DNA of 64,000 nt from Pterobdella sp. o SKG-2022. Taxonomy: Eukaryota > Annelida > Clitellata > Hirudinida > Piscicolidae. Of the stretch, positions 1-15,719 are shown piece after piece (position 1 is the stretch's first letter; every line of letters begins with the position of its first letter). The stretch is taken from assembly GCA_964035795.1 (NCBI GenBank), contig OZ038323.1:8887284-8951283 (forward strand). The letters run 5' to 3'. The translations under genes were made by a program, and so were the position numbers. Under the pieces are notes generated by a model. The model searched no databases. It saw nothing but the letters and a program-made list of their open reading frames with translations, and was not told the origin of the DNA.

Positions 1-3627
<3,627 letters not shown>

Positions 3628-6600
3628 ATACTCTATATCAGGAATTTCCTGGTTGGTCGCCATGATGACACAGTTTACCAAGATGACCAGCATCACGAAC
3701 AAGCTGAAGCATGTGATTAACGGAAGTAGGAGGAAGTTTTGATTGTTGGAGAGAAGGAGAACGATGAAGGGGGTTGATGAAGGTGATGAAAAGAAAGATG
3801 AGGTTGGAATAAAAGTTATAAGAATAGGAACAGAAATTAAGAATGTGGGATGAATGTAAGTGGTTTTGTGATGGAGATGAAAATGATGAAGAAATAATTG
3901 TGGTGATGATAATGATGGTAGTAATGATGATGCTGAAAGACAAGGTTACAAGCGAAATTTACATGGAAAACCAGTCAGATTAATATTTTTAGAAGCTCAG
4001 ATTGGAAAAAGAATTTTGGTAATAGGACAGAAAATAATATGAATTATTGCGGTCTAAGGGGAGTAATTGAATTGATCACGAGTGTGGCTCAGAGTTTTAA
4101 AATGAGGGATATGTTCAAAAATTGGAAATAATTTTCATTTTGCGCATGATTTTGTGTCATTTGTAGTTATTAAAAATGGGCTTCAAGAGATTTAAAAATT
4201 CATTCGAATGAGACATGTAAGAGAATTTTGAGCGATAAAAATAAAGAACTGGAAATTAAAAAAGAATCATAAAGAAATTAGTGCAGACATTAAAATGGAG
4301 AAAAAAAATAATGAAGGTTTTATTGGCAGTATGGAGAGAAAGTTGATGGTACGTTGGTGATGGAGAACATTTTTTGTGATGGTGAAAACGTTAGGGATGA
4401 TGGCAACGGTAGTGGTGAGGAACGAATTTTTTAGTTAAGGAAATTCAATTAGTATTCGGAAGTAAATTTTAAAAATCAATTATGGAGCGGAAACTTTTGG
4501 AAACTAAAAAGGTTCCGATTGGAATCAAAGTACACCGACCACATGACATTTTGAATGAGAAATCTCAAGGTTTAAAATATTTTTTTGGTCAAAAAATTTT
4601 GAAACTTTCGAAGCCTTGAGCGCTCTCAATTTGCAGCATTCATCAGGAAACTGTATTCAAATATTTACATTACTCGTGTAGAGATTCTCCAAGCATTATC
4701 CTGAAACTTTCAGCATGTAACACTCCAAAGTATTAATTTATCTTCAGTACTAATTTCAACCGAGAAAACTTCTTCATTTAAGCGGGTCGTTTCCCATTAG
4801 CTTATTATTTCAACGAAAGCAATCAATTGGCAAGATTAATGTGTCTAAAGATCTTAGGTGGGCATTTGTGAGCCACAATGGGCAGAGATGCAGCTTTTAA
4901 ACTTGTTTGTATACTTTTAATGTTTCTGAATATACAATTAATTGAGTATGTTAATCATTTTGAAAGCCATAACAGTGTGTATTGCTTTTATTGACTATGC
5001 CCTGGTGATCTGTATTCGGTTTAACTTTTTAAATTAGAAAAATGAGTTTTGGATCAATTTTTGAGTTTTGTGTCAAAAACATGCATGATTGAGTTTTAAA
5101 ATATTTTCAAAACGATTTGATGAAGATTTATGATAGTTTTTTTTGAGCTTTTTTCGGAAGTCAATATTAATTATTTTACAATCAATCTACATCAAACTTA
5201 GTAGGCGCCGCAAAATTGCTGATTTCTCAAAATTCAAAATATTTTTCGTCATTTTGAAAACTTTACCCATTATTATTGTTGTTATAAAAATTATTATGAA
5301 AAAATGCGCAATAAGCTCACAAGTATTTTTTTTATCAGGTAAAGTTGTAATTTCATTTTTACTCGCTTTTAGGCTTTAAGAGTGTCGGAATGGCATGTTT
5401 AAATTTTAAAAATATTTTTAGTTGAATTTTTTTTCAATTATTACTCACTTAAAATAAAAAAATACGAATTATTAATTCCTTTAATAAAAGTGATTTCAAT
5501 GGAACTTTCAAAACATTCTGAGAAATAAAGAAGAGCAACAACGCACAAAAAAAAAAAAAGTTCCCAATTTTTCTGATTCAAATTCTTCCTTTTTTTATGT
5601 CAACTCTTCATTAAATTTTAATCTCATTTTTTGAATGAAATAATAAAGTTTTCTGAATTCCTCTTCATTTTGATTATGCTTGAAATTGCAAGTTTTGAAG
5701 CTGCCTTCTAGAACTAAATGTCGTTAAAATAGATTACCATGCAATGTTCCCTTCACATGGCTTACTCAAACCTGCCAATTATAACATACTTCAACAAGTG
5801 CGCACATATCAATTGCTATCCTTTTCATAAACACGTGCGCACACATACAAAATACTATATACATTTAAACTGATTCAAACACATACATAACACACATACA
5901 CACACAATCAAAGGATATGGATGTGTGAGAATGTAGACAGCGAATCTTCTGACAGGATGGAAAGGGCTGAAAAGGTGCAGACCATCAGTAGCACTGAATC
6001 TGTAGATGGTCTTGTCTTGTGCTACCACCATGAAGGTCTGGTGGAGTGGTAAGTTGATTGGTGAGTAGGGGAAAAGGGGGAGATAGATTGGGGTTGGAGA
6101 GGGTGAATGGTGTGGTGGGTTGAAAATTAATGGGTGGTATTGGCAAGGAATGGTGTGGTGGGGGTTGAAGGATGGGGGTCGAGCATCTGATAGTAAATTT
6201 CGAGAAGTTTTGTATTAGGTTTAGTTCAAATAATATTAAATTATAGATTAAGCTTGTGTGTGTAAAAACAAAAATAAAAACAATTCTTGTATTGTTTTCA
6301 CCCACATCAACAATCGATAAACATCATTGTATAGTAAAATATTTAAAATGATAGCTTAAACCCAGTTAGTATTAAAAATATAAGAATATTTAAAATGAGT
6401 TCTGCGAAGGTGTGGAGCTTAAAAGTTGTTGTGAAGTTCCAAGAAGGGACAATGTTTTACAAAAAAATTGTGGAGAATTATTTCAAAGAAAATTTTATTT
6501 AAAAATAAAGAATTATGAGTTTTTGAAAAAATATATTTTCAACACTTTAATTTTTCATTCATCCATTAAAAAACTAAGTTTTAAAATTCTAAGTCTTACT

Positions 6601-8700
6601 TTTTGAATTGAGGTTCGATCAGCTATTTCGAAGTACGAAATTTATAAATAAATTCTTTAAAATAGTTTTTTTTTTTCAAATAGTTTTGAATAGGGAGCTT
6701 CACAGAGTTACATAACTTGAGAATAATAATATAACCTCTAATTATATAACGTTGAAAAAACTGAAAGGAAATTCTTTGAATAAATCCAATTTACGTTCAT
6801 ATACTGTTTAAAATTTCAAGCAATTCTCAATTGAACGCATTTCAAAGGCTAAAAAGTAGGATTGTGCAAAAATTTCGTTTTCAAAAAAAGCCTCAAAGTC
6901 TAGTTTATACAGAATTCTATTGAATTTAAACGAAACTACAGATGGACTTCAAATGTCTTTTGAAAAAATAACAACAATAATGAATATCAGAACAAAAAAG
7001 CTAAGTTTACTGTAATTAATGACATTATAAAACTTACCCCATTAATACGAATATAAGTATATCAATTTCATTAAATGAAGTTATAATGAGGTGAAAATAA
7101 CTGGAAAAACATCAAAACAAAAAAATAAAACTCATCAAAATAAAAATTTAATAATAATAAACTGATCATAAAAAATGATAATTAAAGTAATTTTTGTAAT
7201 AAGATAGCAATAACACAAATAAAATAACAGAAATGTAAATAAAAATGATTCAAAATGGTAAAACAAAAAGAGTTATATTAATAGAAATAACACTAGTAGT
7301 GTTAATAATATACAAATAAACATAGTTAAATCAATAAAATAAAAAGATCAAAAATAAATAAATACTAATGAAACAAAAATACAAATAAGACATAATCTCG
7401 AGACGTCTTTACATTCATCATCGTCCAAGCACGTGCTTTTCGCATTCATCTTTTTGTTTTTGTTATTCATTAATTTTATGATTTTTTTTATTATTCATTA
7501 ATTTGATTATTTTTTGTTTTTATTATTATTTTTTATTATTCTTTTTATGATTTTCGTGTTTTTTATTCGATTCTTTAAGAATACAATCCTATTAAATAAG
7601 TTAAACACAAAGGTTTCGTCTGAAAGAATATAAGATCTCTTAAGCAAATACATTCTAAACTTGAATAAAAATATCTAAAAATGAATGTTTTTGAGTTAAT
7701 TTATTTTCCACTATATTCTTTAGGTATTTTTTTCATAATTAGTGGTCGTCACATGACTAATGTTGCTCAGCATGAACCTGGGAGCCAGCTGACATGCGCA
7801 GATCAAGATTATAACTTTTACTAGTATTACTAATGCTATTGATTATACTATTCTTTTATTTTTTTGGTATTACCACCATTACTTTTAATTTTATTACTGC
7901 CATTACTACTACTGTTTCTATTATCACTACTACTTCTACTACTACTACTACTGCCACTACAACCACTGCAGTCTTCAGTGAAACTAATAACTCAAACATG
8001 CCACAGATGACAACAGCACCCATCCATCAGAGCCCCATCAAGCACAATTCATGAGCCCTATCATTGGAAAGCTTCAACGTTTTGAGGCTTGCCAGTGATG
8101 GAAGCGGAAACCGATTTATTATTTATAACGAAGAATGCCAATAATCGATAAATACTAAAATTTTAGTCAGTTAGTTAAACGGTGAATTTTTTGGCAAACG
8201 CTGATAATTTATAGCACTCACAAAAACACAAAAATGAACTCATACAACATCAAATCAAACACTCCCACAAACCACTGCAAACTCACCATTTTATCAGAGT
8301 AGTACTCATCGGCATCCTCTACTGGCTTGCCATAGAGGCGTTGAGGGAAGGGCTCCATTCGACTGGGAAGTCGTTTTCCCGCTTCGAGAGACGGGTGAGG
8401 TTCCGCCTCAGTGAGGTTGTTACTACCCCCGCAGCTGCTCTTGCATTTCATTTTGCTTCTGTCATCGTTTTGGTTCTGTTTTTTGGCAGTAAGAGATCTG
8501 AGTTTATCACTAAATGTTTTGAACAAACGTTGTTTGAAAGTTAGGTTTGTGGTGGTGTTGTTTGTCGGGCTGTTTTTATTCATTTTTGCGTTCGTTTCTT
8601 TTCTTTTTTTCTTAATTTTTGTTATCGATTCTTTGGTGAACAGTCTAAATAGTTGTTGTTGGTGACACGTGATTTGAAACTCGACATCTGATTGGGCCAT
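3628..8700 (-). CDS. Nav1: Voltage-gated sodium channel alpha subunit, N-terminal exons (partial)
   Basis: This gene encodes the pore-forming subunit of a plasma-membrane sodium channel; only its 5' part is here. Exon 1 (8287-8700) starts at ATG 8700 and encodes the cytoplasmic N terminus: [15 protein letters not shown] near residue 18, the acidic/Asn linker, LEAGKRLP, then [13 protein letters not shown] before a GTGAGT donor. Exon 2 (about 5904-6037) continues in phase with [17 protein letters not shown] and [16 protein letters not shown], the invariant stretch before segment S1 of domain I. Exon 3 (3628-3703) gives S1, [15 protein letters not shown], then NQEIPDIEY before a GTAGGT donor, the same boundary as in vertebrate SCN genes. 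The exon 2 donor lies in a GTGTGTGT stretch, so its exact base is uncertain; my choice adds two residues relative to fly and human. S2 onward was not found and should lie left of the window. Family identification is firm; subtype is not assigned. Confidence 0.87.
3704..5903 (-). other. Sodium channel intron 2
   Basis: AT-rich intron between exons 2 and 3 of the channel. There is a GA-rich run at about 3720-3900 and no other feature I can support. Confidence 0.6.
6038..8286 (-). other. Sodium channel intron 1
   Basis: AT-rich intron with a long A/T-dominated block at 7080-7560 and an imperfect ACT/CCA-rich stretch at 7840-7970. No exon is supported. Confidence 0.6.
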
Positions 8701-11700
8701 ACCGGAAGAGGCTCATCAGTTGAAATTGATGGAAAAAGTGTTTTAATGAGATGAAATCGAAACAAATTTCATTTCAAAGTGTAACTAATTAAAATTAGTT
8801 TCGTATTCAACAGAGCGTAAAAACGAAAAAAAAGGTTTCAATGGAATTGAGGAAAAATCCAAAAACTACATGGTTGTATAATTTAAAAAATCCAAAGAAT
8901 CAATAAATCTCAGAATAACAACTTTTTGTTAAAAGACATATTTTAAGCATAATGTAAAAAAACTCATTTAAAAAAAGCAGAAGATATTATTCGCATATTA
9001 ACTAAAAATCGAACTAATCTTTTTAAAATCTAATCTAGTGAATTCAATTAAAAATAATTGATATAAAAATGATAAAGGATGGACGTGGGAGACAATATGT
9101 TGATCGTAGTTTTTTTTTGCTATTTTGTTTTTTATTTTGTTTTCACAATTATTTTCTTTTAATATTTTCACTATTTTTTTGAGATCTTGGCGAAGTTGCC
9201 TATTTTCTCAATTTTTTTTGTTTTGCGGTTGAGCTTGTTGATTTTTTCCAGATTTGTTTTTCATATGATTTTCTCTTTATGATTATTTTAGTTGTTTGAA
9301 TGATCAACACAGCTGAATGACTCCCTTTCAATGTTGCAGCTTCAAATCCGATCAAAACTCAATTCTTGAAGCATCTCAAAAAAAATAATCTTTCAAAATA
9401 TATTTTGTTCAAATTAAAATATTTTTGCAGCAAAATATTCAAGAATGTTAAAAATTGTTGGCATCTTCTCGTGTTTTTGAAAAATTTTCAAGTTTTTCAA
9501 GTCTTGTTTATTCAGAAAAATGATATTCCAGATTTTCACGACAGCATTAATCCTTGAAAAAATAGCAAAGTTTTTACAGCTTGAGAATATAATTTTTTGA
9601 ATTTTTTACAATATATATTTAATGAAGCTTCAAATTCATCGGAGTAAAATTATGAAAAAAGCTTTCCACTGATGTTTTTGACGTAAAATATAGCAAAAAA
9701 AGGAAATGTTTATTATAGGCTGTCAAATTGATCACGTGATGAAAAGAATTGATTTGATTGGCGCTAATCGGATTACGCACTTGTGAAAAATTCAACAGAA
9801 GTAGTCAAACAATTTTCAAAGAAAAATTATAATTAAAAAATATCAAAACTCCCAAAAATTAAAAAAAATTAGAAAGTGTGGATTAGAAGGAAATGAACTT
9901 TGATGTGAAAATTTTTGTTTCATCAAGAAGATTACTAACTCAATTTGCAGCAAACCTCTTATGTTCAGACGTGTGCACAAAAAATAAGTTATTGAGGATT
10001 ATTTAGACTTGCGCAGTTGTGATATTGTGTCATCAATAAACCTTTGCATGGACTTCGTATCAAGCCACACGTACGATTCTTATGAAAAAATTTTTTTGAT
10101 CTATTTACAGAAAAAAACATACATATTCAAACACAAGTGAGTATTCTAAGTTTAAATCTTTGATAAATAAAAGCAGAAATATATAAGCTGTATGTATTAC
10201 AGACAGCAAATGGCCTTACATGCTATCAATGGAGTACAGATTCCTTTATAGACCTAATCTTTGATTTATTTCTCCATATAGCTACCCTCTTTATGTCCTT
10301 TAATTTACGTTTTAGTATGCAAGAAATTATTATTAATAAATCACCAGTATTATTATGGAAATTATTTTCTTGTTTTGAATCTTTTTATCATTAGAAACTG
10401 ACCCACCAAAGACACAAAATACATATTCGAAGCCATAAGAAAGTATGATGCAAAGTTATAAATGATAAAGATTATTCTCCAGCAAACATATCCTTAGCTG
10501 CCATCGTACAGGCATGGTCGAAACCATGTGGATACGCTCCAAAAGAGATTCGTGGGAGTTGAACCCTTAACTTCCAGATCAGATACTTGAGATGTCGACT
10601 TATTTGTCATAAAGTGGATTTAGCTGATACAACTTGATGTGGCAATAAAGCAGGATGGCTGCTATTGAATATGCCGAATGAGATGGAAGTTTTATCATTT
10701 GAATTTCTGTTTGTTTAGTTGATTGTTTGCATTTAATTGGTAATTCAATCTTCGTGTAATTACATTAATTGAATTTGATTACTATTTTCATTTTTTTTAT
10801 TTTTACGTTATTAATTAATTTTAAAAATTTTATTCCACATCTCAACTTTGGTTTACATAGTTTTTCTAATGAGCTAATTTCCGTGCAAGTTTATTATTAA
10901 TTGATTAATGCAAATATTCTTCACAGAGAACTTCCTACTGAAATTGTGTTTCAACTTGTATTTTAAATGCTCGAAGCTAGATAAATTATCGTAAACATCG
11001 AATGTAATTGCAAAAAATTAGCTTAAAAAATATTTGAATTTTGTAAATAATTTTATTTATTTTAAAACTAAAATCGAGAAAAATACATTTTTAACAAAGG
11101 GATTAAAAATCCATGTGAGTTTTGGCACAGAATTTATGTTTTAAGGCCTTAATGATTACAAATGTTTCTTTTCCACCGTGGACAAGTAACAATGCACACA
11201 ATTTAATTTGTGCATGAATAATATTTAGCTCGAGTTATTCAAAAAATATTTTTAATAACTTTTTTTTTACTAGAAAGAAATTCCATAACTTGTTGCCAAG
11301 TTTAGACCAGTAGTCCATTTGCATGAAAAAGAAAAAATTTGCTCATTAATTTTCTAAGCTTCATTTTTTGGAGTTTTTTTTATAGATTTCCCTGGATGAA
11401 TCAAAAATAAATTTAAAGTAGACTTATTAAATTATCAAAACAGTCAAAACTAATCAACTCACTTGAGAGAGAAAGCTTTTGAACACCATAAAGCTACAAC
11501 TGTGTGCAATTCAACTTGAAAAGATCACTCAAAGATAGTGTAAAGAATTAAAAGACTTTTCTTGAAGCATTTTTGCTGATGTAGCTAATTAGTTTTTAAC
11601 GCTTTTATTTAATTTAATTATTAATAAAGCCATAGCCTTCTGAATCGATTCAACATACAGCTGATTCTAATTTAATTATTTCTTTTTATTAAAAAATTAA

Positions 11701-13643
11701 TTAAAACTACAAAAAGTTTGCTTATTTCACAATAAAGTCAAAAAATCAGAATTAGAACAGTCTAAAAACTCAAGTTAATGAAACAATTAGTAAATCATGA
11801 ACCAATCAAAAAAACTAATTATAATCATGTTAAAAATATCAACCAATCAACAATTTAAATTAAATTCAGACAGCAACCAATTTTAACAAACTTAAATAAA
11901 ATTTAAAGTCCAAAATGGGTCAAATGCCCATTAATTTTTAATAAGACAGTGCAGCAAAGACAACGCAAGTCATTTGAAGGACCACTGTTCCTTTATGTAA
12001 TATCTCTCTCTCTTATATAACTGTCTCCAATTTTTTTATTCCAGAATGCAAAGATATATACATACATAATATGGGTATATATATACATACACATAAGACA
12101 AGAAATATATGAATTAAAAACTCACATATACAGATTTTAATTCATATACAAATAACTTCACAGACAGATATGGATTTGCATACATGGAAGAGATCACAGT
12201 GCAAAATTAACATGGGTGTTTGAAATTGTGCATGGTTTGTGCTGAATTGCTATGTTTTTGTATTTTTTTTTGGGTGGTATTTTTGTTTGTATAATATTAC
12301 TTGTGTTAGATTTTTAAGCTTCCCTATTTATGTACTTGTGGGTATGGATGGCTTTTGAGTGTAAATAAACACTGTTAACTGAAGTATGAGATTTAAAAGC
12401 AAATGCTTATATTATCTTGTGGTGTTTGTGAATAAGATGCTAAGTTTTTTTTATGGTTTTTCAAATTTTTTTTTGTCTAGTTAAACCATATTGTTAGCAT
12501 GGCAATACTTACTAATTTAACGCTATATTTTTGCAGGTTTTTCTTAATTTAAAAATTTTAGTATGTATCTACAGTAATTTTTTGCTGAGTAAATGCAGTG
12601 TCAATTAGTTTTCTTTTCAAAATTCTTTTTCACGTATAGTTGCTTGAGTAATCACTTTTTTTTATTACCTTTTAAATAAACAAATTCATATCCCTTCAAC
12701 ATAACCTTAATACTTACTTGATGATGTTGAAGTTTTTAAATTAAATTCCAATAAAGCTATTTGAATTATGTGTAAGAAACCACAATAAGTTCTTTATTGA
12801 GATAATCATTCAAAAGTGGGTTTCTTTGTTTTCTTGTATGCTCTGATTGTTAATTTGTGAATTTTTCCACTTTTTATAATTTGTGAATGAAGACACATTA
12901 ATTCATTTTATTTGTGAATGAAATGAAATGTTCCCACTTTGAGTTTTAGACTCGGCATGGGTTTTTTTATTTATTTATCTCATTTTTAATCATACTAGAA
13001 GGAATTTTATTAACACAAAAGTCTATTTAAAACTACTATTGAGTTTTGAATTATTAACTTTAGGATAATTATTTTATAATGATACAAATTTATTTCTTTA
13101 TTCCTAAAATTAAGATATAATTTCAAACTCATCTTATTTTTATTATTATTATTATTCTTACTATTTTAAAACAAATTTTTAGTTAAATTTTTTGAAAAAC
13201 AATTTCGAAACACTAAAGATATTTATTTAAAACCCAGATTTACAGCTACAATTTAAAAAAAAAGATATTTTACCGGAAGTTCTTGTATCTTCTTCCGGCT
13301 TCACGTGACTAAAAACTACTATGTAAGTAAAGATAACAAAGATTGAAATAATTGTTTCCGAAAAAATTGTGAATGGAGAAAATGTATCATATTTCTAGTC
13401 ACATAATAAATTATAAACTATTGTAAAAAAATTATTGCATTAAATATTGATAGGATTTGACTAAATCAAAAAATTTATAATTTATCAAGTTGAAAAGTGA
13501 AGAAAAATTATAAAAATCTGAAGAGTTTAATTATTAAAAGCTTTTTTTTGCTAAAAAAATGCAATTTTTTCAAACCTCCTAGTGATCGATTCAAGCTGAA
13601 ACGGGTGTGCAATGTGGTCATACTTGCGTCATGAAGACATTGA

Positions 13644-13742
13644 TGACGTCAATTTAAATACTATACGTCATATAAACTAGAAAAAGAAACTTTAAAGTTG
13701 ACGTCATATAAACAAGAAAAAGAAACTTTAAAGTTGACGTCA
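13644..13742. promoter_or_regulatory. Cluster of three perfect CRE palindromes on a 36-37 bp tandem duplication
   Basis: TGACGTCA occurs at 13644-13651, 13699-13706 and 13735-13742. The last two sit at the ends of two near-identical 36-37 bp units that share the core AAGAAACTTTAAAGT. A half-site variant (TACGTCAT) precedes the first unit. A fourth perfect TGACGTCA lies alone at 14849-14856. TGACGTCA is the consensus CREB/ATF site; use as an enhancer here is inference. Confidence 0.45.
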
Positions 13743-15151
13743 TTCAATTTAAAATTTTTTGTGTCCATGTACCATCAAATTGCTGCTTGTAACCCGAGTC
13801 TCCTTTTATTGATTTGTAAGCGGAAGAAGGCATCATTCACATGGCTCTTAACTTAAAAAATTTTTCCCTTGTAAAACAGCTTTTTTATATGGACAAAGTA
13901 GTTAAAGTAGTCGATTCTGTATCTGCGTAATCAATTTTTTATTTTTTATGAATTTTTGTACTTCGTTTTCAATTTTGATCAAATTTCGCTCTAATCTCAT
14001 CGTTTTAATTTTTAATTTAAAAAACAAAATCTCAAAATTTTTGAACCCAGTTTGCACGGAAGAAATATATCTTTGATGCTAATACATTTGATGCATATGT
14101 GGAAAATCACTTCAATTTTCCATGCACCAAACAGTCTTCATTTGGAGATTTAATTAAGGAGGAAGGCCGCTATCATTGTGAAATGAAGGATGGGTGTAAT
14201 TAAAGAGGTGGAATAAGCTGCAGCATCCAACTTCAGCCATGAAACTGATGGAAAAATCCAATGGTCAAAAATTTAATTTTGTGCATTAAGTTTGAATTTA
14301 AAAAAGAAATATCTTGTTACATCATCTTGGAAAATTTAATTTTATCTTTTCTGCTTTGAATTTTTTCAACGAAGGAAATTTAGGGAATTTTCGTTGAAAT
14401 TCATGCAGATAGAAATTTCTCGAAAGGAAATAATTCGTGAACTCGCCATTCCGCCTTGATAAGGATAATGACATAATGTCTTCAATAATGGAACAAGGTA
14501 GGTTTAATTCCATTGAAAACACCGCCATGTTTTGTATCGGTGTGTCTTTTGTTTATAACATCCATTACGTAAGAAATGTGGCAGACATTTTATAAAACTA
14601 AAGAAATAAAGTATTTTTTCGATAAGACCAACTTGAATTGTACATTCAAAAGCGAAATTGAAAATTATGAAAAGTGAGTTTAATTTTGACTGTAGTAACC
14701 CCTACTTTGAAGCATGATTTGAACATGGCGAAGATTAAAAATCATATAAGATTATGTATGACTGATCAAAAGTGAATTGCGATTGGAATTCTAATTCAAA
14801 ACTACAACAATTATGAATTTTGATTTTCAATACATTTAAATGGTTGACTGACGTCAAAAAATTTAAACCATTTACACAGAGTTCCACATAAAATGCATAT
14901 TCATGCAGAAAAATTGGTATATACAATTAAAAGCAAATCAATAAAAAAATTATATAAATAAAATCGAAATTAAAAATGAAACTCACAAATCGCGATAAAT
15001 TAAAACAATCAATATTGACATATTTAATGAATTAATATTGATAATAATCTGAAAGAATTATGGATGAAACCAATTAACATTGGAGAATGAAAATATCAAT
15101 TATCTAAATAACGTCATCGTAATATAGATATTTCATTAGGACACTGTATGG

Positions 15152-15445
<294 letters not shown>

Positions 15446-15719
15446 GTGTTTGTTTTTGAGCGTGTGTGTGTGGTGGGAGGTGATATGTGAAGGTGATATA
15501 TTGTGTGTGAGTGTTGTTTACGTCGTCACATGTGTTATCAGATAACATCTTATGTGTGTCGACGTCTCTATGCGGGTCGTGATGAATTTTGTGTTTTGTG
15601 TAGGTATGCGTCATTTGATATGTAAGTATGTGAATATGATCAGATTAATTAACCCTATCTGTCCTTTCACGCCTAATTATGTAGGTTTTGAATAAGAGTG
15701 CTTTTGTTTTGGAATCAAA

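Noticed and set aside
8341..8665. Plus-strand frames opposite sodium channel exon 1
   Set aside because: Antisense shadows of a confidently identified coding exon.
13273..13298. CCGGAAG...CTTCCGG inverted repeat
   Set aside because: A seven-base stem with a 12-base loop is too short to support more than a chance pair of ETS-like sites.
14140..14205. Short frame EEGRYHCEMKDGCN reminiscent of exon 2 of small gene A
   Set aside because: Similarity is over a few residues, ends in a stop, and no signal-peptide or later exon with the family cysteines is nearby.
14322..14528. 68-aa minus-strand ATG frame (MAVFSMELNLPCS...)
   Set aside because: Coding-looking composition but no domain, signal peptide, splice partner or homology; chance is not excluded in AT-rich DNA.
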